NCBI RefSeq assembly: GCF_902806685.2
Contig: NC_048549.1
Location: 10,867,594 to 10,931,593 of the forward strand
Source: Maniola hyperantus
Taxonomy: Eukaryota; Arthropoda; Insecta; Lepidoptera; Nymphalidae
DNA length: 64,000 nt
Reading direction: 5' to 3'
The notes beneath the pieces were generated by a model. It saw only the letters and a list, made by a program, of their open reading frames with translations. It was not told where the DNA came from and searched no databases. A program made the position numbers and the translations under genes. Positions within the stretch are counted from its first letter, which is position 1, and each line of letters opens with the position of its first letter. Of the stretch, positions 58,501-64,000 are shown one piece after another.

Positions 58501-61500
58501 CGTGGTATAGGTTTTAAATCCCAAGGGAACTCTGGAATAAAAAGAAGCCTATGTAACTCGCCAGGTTTTTAACTATCTCCATGCAAAAAATCACGCCGAT
58601 CTCTTGCACTGTTGCGGTGAGATTGAAGGATATACGATAATAATAAACAATAAACCAACAAACACACTTCCACATGTACATGGATTTTTCTACAAAAATT
58701 CTAATAACCTATAATTTTCTTTACAGCCTTTCCATAGAAACCTTAAAGAGCATGTATTGCAAAGAGCCAGCGAATAAGAAACAAAAAGTCGATTCCGAAA
58801 ACGATACCCAATACATCGAGACATTCACTGAAGATGAACACGACATTGCAACAACTGAAATAGAAATAACAGAAAATCTCACGCAAAAAGATAAATCACC
58901 AATATTAGAAAATCGGCAAAGATCGTTCAAGAAATATCTAGAGAAAAGAAGTGACACGATTTTGAAGAAACTCAGTCGATTTCCAAGAACTGTTTTAGGT
59001 GACAATGTAATTGAGAGCCAATTTTTCAACAATGAACCCAACGTTTTAAACAGTAAAGTTGAAAATTGTATAACAATAGAAGAATCGCCTGAAAAATGCG
59101 CGAATAAAAATAATACAGAAATAGATAAAAAATCGATTTTGTGTAAGAAATTGGAAATCGATACTCAGTGTTCGCAAATCGATTCGTCACAAAGCGACTA
59201 TTGCTTGAGTCCCAAAAAGTGTCAGAAAAGTCCAATTTTGGAATTAAGTCCTAAAACTAGGAATCCATTTAAGTTGAGGCCTGCACAATGTTCGGAAAAC
59301 GATTCTGTATTACAGGACTCCCAGAAAGAAAATGCTTTGAGTCCAAAAATGGATCAAATTAGTCCAAAAATAGATCAAAATCATCTAAAAAGTGATCAAA
59401 ATAGTGAGATTTTAGATATCAGTCCTAAAATTAGGAATCCGTTTAAGTTAAGGCCTATTGACAGTTTTTTAGTTGACTCCCACAAAGATAATCCTCCGAG
59501 TCCAAAAATGGATAAAAGGAGTCCAAAAATGGGTGATAAGAGTCCAATTTTGGAACTAAACACATTTATGGGATCTCAATTGACATGTGACACAGGGTTT
59601 AGTGAGTCTGTGATAGACAACAGTTATCTGTGTGAAGATATGGTAATTCCGGTGGATCCTGAGGTAACTAAGGTAGTATCTAGTAGTTTAGTGTGTGGTA
59701 GGTAGTCTGATTGCTTAGAAATTGCCAAAGTATGTATTATGTAAGCTTTCTTAGGCCAGGTACAGTACGTGGCAGAAAATAATGTACATCGACCGTTAGA
59801 AGGTGATAGCTTATTTGTAGATTGTCTCTGTCGTTGAGACCGATAAAACGTTATATAGGTTCATACCTAGACAGAGACAACGCTCTACAAAGCCAAAATG
59901 TCAATATAAAGACCGATGTACATTATTTTCTGCCGCGTACTGTACAACCCTATCAACGGAAAAAAGTTAGTACAGAAAACAGGTGCATTTCTGATTGGTT
60001 GGTCATTCAAAATGGTTAACGCCCAGTGACTTTTTGTCTTTGTCATTTTGTATGGGATTACGTAACAGAGAGAGAGCGCTATATTAACTTCTCTCTGTGG
60101 ATATAGTCGTATGATTTTTGTTGGATTTTTCATCTTTCATGAATCAATCACCCTCCATCATCAAATGACTATTAGAAAAATTAATGAAATAGTAGTATTA
60201 GTTATTATTCTTAATTAGTAGCTAATGTAATTATAATTAGTGTATTGTCTGACTAGCTTATGCCCGCGACTTCGTCCGCGTGGACTACACAAATTTCAAA
60301 CCCCTATTTTACCCCCTTACGTGTTGAATTTTCAAAAACCTTTCTAGCGTTGCATAGCGTTCTAGGTTTGAGATGTGCGTTGATAGTAGTCAGTCGTCAG
60401 TCAGTTTTTCCTGTTTTATATTTCGAACAGAAAAATGAATGAAACAGTAGATAGTACAGTACAGTAGAACAGTAGCTATTAGTTATTATTCTTAATTAGT
60501 AGTTGCAACACTTAGCAGGAATTAATACACATCGGGCTTTAGAAAGAAAACGGTTTCGTAGAGAGTTGTCTCTGTCGTTGCGATCGACATAACGTCACAA
60601 AGGTATGAGTGACAGAGAAGAAGAAGAGAAGAATAGAAATTCCCAATTCCCATAATTGGGAATTTCTAATCAAACGGACATTACGCCCTGTTTCCTTAGA
60701 AACATCCTAAAAAAAGACTTACATGATTTTATTTTCCCCAGTCATTTTACTTCGACTCGCCATCACCACCTAAAGCTGCTTCCCAACCGTCTCTGGACAA
60801 GTTCAACCCTGGCGTTAAGAAGCCGACGTGCAGGGTCCCGGGTTTGAGGAAGACCGCGTCTCTGCCGTCCAATCAACCCACTTTGTTGAGCAAGTTTGGT
60901 TTTCAGAAAAGGTAGGCTTAGTTTTTAGGTGTTTTAGGGTGTATAAATGTTCATAAACTCCATCATCATCATCATGATCAACCCATAGCCGGCTCACTAC
61001 AGACGGTTTCCTCTCAGAGTGAGAAGGGTTTTGGCCATAGTCTACCACGCTGGCCATGTGTAGATTGGTAGACTTCACACACCTTTGAGAACATTATGGA
61101 GAACTCTCAGGTATGCAGGTTTCCTCACGATGTTTTCATTCACCGTTAAATCAAATAATATTTAATTAATTATAACGCACATAACTCCGAAAAGTTAGAG
61201 GTGCGTGCCCGGGATCGAACCCCCGACGTCCGATTAGAAGGCGGATGTCCACTATGCTATCACAGCTACTAGTTTATTTAATAAATTAAAATTTACTAAG
61301 TAAATGAACTTTTATCTTTTTCTAGTAGGTAAATAATTAATAATTGTTACTAAAAAAAGTTCTTTTGTGTTTATATAATTTGCTGCAAATCTAAATTAAT
61401 TTCGGATTCCAGTCTATCCACTAAACAGCTACATATTAAGCTATTAAATAGGCATACTGCCGTACTCAGAGTCGCTTAATCTTTACTTAAGTTTAGTTAA

Positions 61501-61645
61501 AACGAGACAGAGCTATATCTCACATAAATCTATCTCGTTTTAACTCAATCTTAAGTAACGATTAGCGACTCTGAGTACCGCGGAAAGTATATTAAGTTAC
61601 CTACAACATTGATGTTTTTGTTTCAGGACAGTATTAAAGAAATAA
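50861..61645 (+). CDS. EXO1: Exonuclease 1 (XPG/Rad2 family 5'-3' exonuclease and flap nuclease)
   Basis: Eleven exons, 50861-51021, 52330-52449, 53252-53303, 54118-54327, 54478-54693, 56068-56227, 57342-57478, 57742-57959, 58727-59672 (or 59663), 60742-60911 and 61627-61645; all GT-AG and phase-consistent, 802 aa (or 799). The N-terminal XPG-N domain starts MGITGLIPFLEKASR; the metal-binding acids fall at D30, D78, E150, D152, D171, D173 and D226, equivalent to the human EXO1 set. The XPG-I domain (VAPYEADAQLAYL, TEDSDLILFG) is followed by the helix-turn-helix GCDYLASLPGIGLAKARQFV. The nuclease core ends near residue 350. The tail is disordered and rich in Ser-Pro, with a duplicated NPFKLRP motif near 600 and 660, and ends QPTLLSKFGFQKRTVLKK, a PCNA-box-like terminus. 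It acts in mismatch repair, end resection and recombination. Exon 5 is followed by a tandem array of its own 3' part. Confidence 0.93.
51219..51424 (-). repeat. 'GATGCCCGCGACTTCG' dispersed repeat
   Basis: Complete copy: ACTAGCTGATGCCCGCGACT to CTTTCGCATTTATAGTATTA. It lies in EXO1 intron 1. Confidence 0.65.
51535..51720. repeat. 71-base poly-T tract in a dispersed repeat
   Basis: A run of 71 T lies at 51582-51652, between ACCGACTTCAAAAAAAGGAG and TGTATGTTCCCCGATTACTC. On the minus strand it is a poly-A stretch, which explains the lysine-rich open frame there. The length may be affected by assembly error. Confidence 0.75.
51905..52250. repeat. Long inverted repeat (about 150-bp arms) in EXO1 intron 1
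   Basis: The left arm begins AAATTTTTACAAAAAAAATA and contains AACCGACTTCGTTACATAAA; the right arm is its near-perfect complement ending TTTTTTGTAAAAATTT. The centre holds GGTCGGTGCCAATGAGG and ATTGGCACCGGCACC. No coding content; MITE-like or foldback element. Confidence 0.7.
53312..53474. mobile_element. Palindromic MITE family C in EXO1 intron 3
   Basis: Inverse orientation of the copy at 2637-2800: TTGTACACAATCTTTAAACT to AGTTTAGAGATTGTGTACAA. It begins 8 bp downstream of exon 3. Confidence 0.7.
53600..53760. mobile_element. MITE family D, decayed copy
   Basis: Recognised by AATGCATCAACCATTATTAC, ATTGCATTGTAGCCAATAGT and GTGACATTGTAGCTGT. Both termini are lost. Confidence 0.45.
54578..55308 (+). 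repeat. 137-bp tandem array of EXO1 exon 5 end plus donor
   Basis: Donors GTGAGTAGCTCTCAGTTC begin at 54694, 54831, 54968, 55105 and 55242, exactly 137 bp apart. Each unit holds about 116 bp of exon 5 (from ACAAGTTCCGGCGC to GACTTCGCTAAT) and the first 21 bp of the following intron. After the authentic exon there are four full extra units and a partial fifth cut at 55308. Copies differ by single bases (for example GCGTTGCTG, CTGCCTGGC, CCAAAGCG, GGCTCATG). 137 is not a multiple of three and reading past the first donor meets a stop at 54733, so only the first donor keeps the frame. The extra units are intronic. Confidence 0.9.
55378..55550. repeat. GATA and CA microsatellites
   Basis: An ATAG tetranucleotide run occupies 55378-55426; a CA-rich dinucleotide tract with ACGC interruptions runs 55462-55550. 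Both lie in EXO1 intron 5, just past the 137-bp array. Minus-strand open frames over them are low-complexity artefacts. Confidence 0.9.
56268..56560 (+). mobile_element. tRNA-derived SINE, family 2
   Basis: ATGGCGAAGTGGTGAGTGC (box A-like) and GGGTTGAATTCCCGG (box B-like), then body motifs CCGTGCCGCCAAGCG and GTTCCGGTGCGATGCCG. A scrap of the same family is at 15551-15625. It lies in EXO1 intron 6. Confidence 0.6.
56563..56785 (+). repeat. 'TTATAAATGCGAAAGTGTG' dispersed repeat
   Basis: Starts CCCTTATTATAAATGCGAAA and ends CAACGCGAACGAAGTCGTGT; includes TTTTATCCCGGAAAATGAAA. Abuts the family 2 SINE. Confidence 0.55.
56853..57020 (-). mobile_element. SINE family 1, partial
   Basis: Contains GCCATAGTCTGCCACGCG and CACACCTTTGAGAACATTAT, lacking the tRNA-like head. 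Confidence 0.6.
57970..58135 (-). mobile_element. SINE family 1, partial
   Basis: CATCATGATCAACCCATGGC, then TTGGCCATAGTCTATCAGGC and GAACTCTCAGGTATGCAGGT; begins about 10 bp after EXO1 exon 8. Head missing. Confidence 0.6.
58307..58680 (-). repeat. Two adjacent 'GCGACTTCG' family repeats in EXO1 intron 8
   Basis: The first copy (58307-58462) runs from GCTAATGCCATCGCCTTCGT to CAGACACACTTTCGCGTTAA; the second (58480-58680) from TGCTTGCGGCTTCGCGTGGT to AACCAACAAACACACTTCCA. Both have diverged. Confidence 0.5.
59761..60105. mobile_element. MITE family A followed by MITE family B fragment
   Basis: Family A covers 59761-59945 (TACAGTACGTGGCAGAAAAT to TCTGCCGCGTACTGTA). It is directly followed by a family B fragment to about 60105 (GGGATTACGTAACAGAGAGA, GCGCTATATTAACTTCTC). 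The same A-then-B order is seen at 1972-2455. It lies in EXO1 intron 9. Confidence 0.65.
60253..60425 (-). repeat. 'GCGACTTCGTCCGCGTGGAC' dispersed repeat
   Basis: From ACTAGCTTATGCCCGCGACT through TTTCAAACCCCTATTTTACC to TGCGTTGATAGTAGTCAGTC; same subtype as 31088. Confidence 0.55.
60960..61268 (-). mobile_element. SINE family 1, near full length, in EXO1 intron 10
   Basis: Tail CATCATCATCATGATCAACC, body CACACCTTTGAGAACATTAT, TAACTCCGAAAAGTTAGAGG, then GATCGAACCCCCGACG and a box A complement ending TATCACAGCT. Confidence 0.75.
61455..61583. mobile_element. Palindromic MITE family G in the last EXO1 intron
   Basis: Outer arms ACTCAGAGTCGCTTAATC and GATTAGCGACTCTGAGT; inner arms AAAACGAGACAGAGC and TCTATCTCGTTTT. 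Lies 45 bp upstream of the tiny final exon of EXO1. Confidence 0.7.
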
Positions 61646-62084
61646 GAAGAATTGATTTTAATAATTATGGCAGTACAAATCGTTATCGTAAGCGTTACTT
61701 GAGTTATTTTATGAAAAAGTGTTTGTTTTTTTTTTTTTTCGACATTGAATCTCTGTTGCCACTTTTTAGAAAGTTTTATTTGAATACTCACTAAGCTTAA
61801 ATTTGTATCTTCATTAGTTTTCACGATAAAGAAATAGTAAACTTGAAAGCGGGTATAATGCATACATTTTGAGAACTCACTCGCCATGTTTGCTCTGTGT
61901 TCAACTGAAACGTTAAACTCGCAATCGTCTCATGGGCTATCACAACTACCCCACACCTTGTTATTCTTTCATACTGCGTGGGAAAGGAAGGATTGACTGA
62001 CGAACTAATCGCGTTTCAGCGCCTACCCTCTCTTCGTACCACCAAATAGATTGATAAATCGCCCACTGCGCAGGTTCAAGATCG

Positions 62085-62612
62085 GCGGGGTGATTCGCTA
62101 GCTCAGTGCTCAAGATACAGTGCACAGATATGTCCATTGTCCAGATATGCAACTAGCGTGGCCCCCTCAGTCCCTCTCGCTCAAGCAGAGGTACTTACTT
62201 GTGAAATGTTATTCCGTCTATTTTACGTTCGCTTCGGCTATTGTAGCAACCCATTATTGCATAATAACTTCAAATACAAAAAACAACAAAACAAATTAAT
62301 TATTTCTTTAAAATACTTGAGTCAACATAACCTCACTTCATGCTGTTTGCCAAATACTCACGTACAAATACATTTTGGCAAACAAAAAAAGTGGCGACGG
62401 TGATAAGGACAAAACATAATCATTTTGTCACGTTCTAATAAGAGCTTAAATGCATTTAGCTATCTCGCTCTAACAGTAAGTGTCACAATAGGGCTACTTC
62501 TAATAGTCCTTGTTCTGAGATTCAGTGAAGCAGCAATGTAGAACCAATCAATGTCAAATGAGCTCGGTGGCTATAGTTCAGTGTTGAACACTGAGTTAGC
62601 GAATCACCCCGC
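62085..62612. mobile_element. 528-bp DNA element of family H with 24-bp inverted ends
   Basis: Left end GCGGGGTGATTCGCTAGCTC, right end GAGTTAGCGAATCACCCCGC; arms differ at one position over 24 bp. No transposase-like frame inside. A minimal relative is at 17583-17651. Confidence 0.65.
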
Positions 62613-63284
62613 TAAGCTCTTTTTTTTCGTGACGCCAATTGCTGACGTCATTAAAAATTCAACATGGCGGATGATCTAAGATGGCGGATTAGAATAATTT
62701 TAAACTTTATTAAAAAGTGGTGAAAGAAATGCACCTTTGAAGTAAATATGAATGTTTTGTGTTTTACAACCGATTGGTTTGAAATCGTGTCGACAGATCG
62801 AAACAGATTGCATTTATTGTTGATATCTCCAGTGTTAATTGTGATAATAATTATTAATTATTACTTAGAATTTTGATTGTTTATTAGAAAGTAATTAAAA
62901 TGATTGATTTAATACTGTATTTTTTTATGCGATTTTATAATAAGATACCCTAACATTAAAGCTTCTTTTACGTCCCAGCAACACAGTGCGACATTGTGGC
63001 ATGTCATAAAGCCGCATTAGGGATGATTTATGCTAGACAGCGCCGGGCCCGAGCCGTGCCACGTCCGAGACACAGTTCAGAAAAAGCGCGGGCATGCCAT
63101 AAAACCGCATTAGGGATGACTTATAGACACACAGATCAGAAAATGTATGAAGTTACATTGACATGCCATGTTCCGTCCGTTTACGTTTACGTTTCTTCAT
63201 ACAAAACTGCAATCCGTGGATCGTCTGTGCGTCGGACGTTCCTCGAACGTGGCACGGTCTAGCATAAATCATCCCAAAGTCGAC

Positions 63285-63475
63285 AACCGATAGAAATTGG
63301 GATCCCAAATTGCTGCAATGGCGACCTCACACCGGAAAACGCAGCGTTGGAAGACCCCTCACTAGCTGGACAAACAGTCCTCAGATTCAGGCAGCGCTAG
63401 ACCGTGGTGTGTGGAAGTCCCTACAAGACACCTATGCCCAGCTGTGGACGTCTATCGGTTGGTGATGATAATAAA
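63285..63475 (+). mobile_element. RTE-type LINE tail, decayed
   Basis: GGCGACCTCACACCGGAAAA, GGAAGACCCCTCACTAGCTG and CAGGCAGCGCTAGACCGTGG correspond to the C-terminus seen at 34245-34550, with multiple changes. Confidence 0.6.
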
Positions 63476-63481
63476 ACAGTG

Positions 63482-63830
63482 TCCCTACCGCGGTTATTTG
63501 ACAGCTACAATGTTACGATCGCAATCATCTCTGATTGGTTAATGCTCGCTCACTATTGGCCACAATGCATTGTTGCAACAAGAATCGCACAAATTCAGCC
63601 AATCAGAACAATTGAGATTGTAATAATGATTGAAGCAGCTTTTAGACAATCGCCCTACCGCATAACTATCTATAATGAGCGACAGGTCGAGATGGCAAAC
63701 GGGGAGGGAACGCCACACAGGCCCAAGCTAACCCGGTGCGAGCGAGTGCAGATAACGTGCGGGTATGAGGCGGGGCGTCCCACCGCCTTATACTCCGATT
63801 GCCCTCTCGACCTGTCGCGTGCTATATACT
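63482..63830. mobile_element. MITE D followed by MITE E
   Basis: MITE D at 63482-63662 (CCCTACCGCGGTTATTTGAC to AGACAATCGCCCTACCGC), then MITE E at about 63670-63830 (GCGACAGGTCGAGATGGCAA to TCGACCTGTCGCGTGCTATA). The same two families are adjacent in reverse order at 10250-10545. Confidence 0.6.
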
Positions 63831-64000
63831 CAGTAATTTCAAATGTAGGTAGCGAGAATAATACGTAGTCTGCAGACTCGTATCGGAGTCTCCGGGTACT
63901 AGGCAGCCAATCCGATCTATGCATTTCATGTCCTACTCAACAGAGCCAGTTTTTTTAGAAAAATAGTTCCATACTAATATTATAAATGCCAAAGTGTGTC

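Larger units (their letters stand above)
61646..64000. other. Gene-free right flank of EXO1
   Basis: Starts with the EXO1 3' UTR. Holds the family H element (62085-62612), an AT-rich stretch (62700-62960), a CATAAAGCCGCATTAGGGAT short direct repeat pair (near 63004 and 63097), an RTE tail (63285-63475), MITE D (63482-63662), MITE E (63670-63830) and the start of a dispersed repeat (63970-64000). No exon supported. Confidence 0.55.

Overview
The window looks like nuclear DNA of a lepidopteran insect (butterfly or moth). Genes are split by short-to-medium GT-AG introns. Intergenic and intronic DNA is AT-rich and packed with dispersed repeats of the kind usual in Lepidoptera: tRNA-derived SINEs, RTE- and R1-type LINE tails, palindromic MITEs, the 'GATGCCCGCGACTTCGTCCG' family and the 'AGGGTTCCGTACCTCAAAAGG' family. 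The strongest protein matches are conserved animal genes. No bacterial-type features and no complete tRNA or rRNA genes were found.

Layout. 3.4-18.4 kb (minus): a ten-exon SLC38A10-type amino acid transporter, 915 aa, whose 3' end (last transmembrane exon, long coiled-coil tail exon and 3' flank) is present twice in tandem; a partial extra copy of the preceding exon also lies inside the gene. 18.4-24.3 kb: no gene recognised. 24.3-27.2 kb (minus): a two-exon protein with eleven zinc fingers. 27.2-36.2 kb: repeat-filled, no gene recognised. 36.2-40.8 kb (plus): a three-exon secreted protein with polybasic sites. 42.1-43.1 kb (minus): single-exon mitochondrial thiamine pyrophosphate carrier (SLC25A19/Tpc1). 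44.0-45.7 kb (plus): a broken THAP/P-element-type transposase relic. 46.2-47.2 kb (plus): Mediator subunit MED10. 48.9-50.2 kb (minus): zucchini/PLD6, the piRNA-pathway phospholipase-D-fold protein. 50.9-61.6 kb (plus): exonuclease 1 (EXO1), eleven exons, 802 aa, divergently paired with zucchini across about 620 bp. 61.7-64 kb: repeats.

The genes form no operon-like unit; they are independent housekeeping and germline functions (amino acid transport, TPP import, transcription, piRNA biogenesis, mismatch and recombination repair). The most notable features are structural: (1) the tandemly duplicated SLC38A10 tail module, with splice phases preserved in both copies; (2) a 137-bp exon-plus-donor unit of EXO1 repeated head-to-tail almost without divergence; (3) a zucchini homologue in which the first histidine of the HxKx4D motif reads as lysine; (4) a P-element-type relic with a frameshift, a stop and a possible GC-AG intron. 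Exon boundaries were worked out by hand from splice consensus and phase and have not been checked against transcripts.
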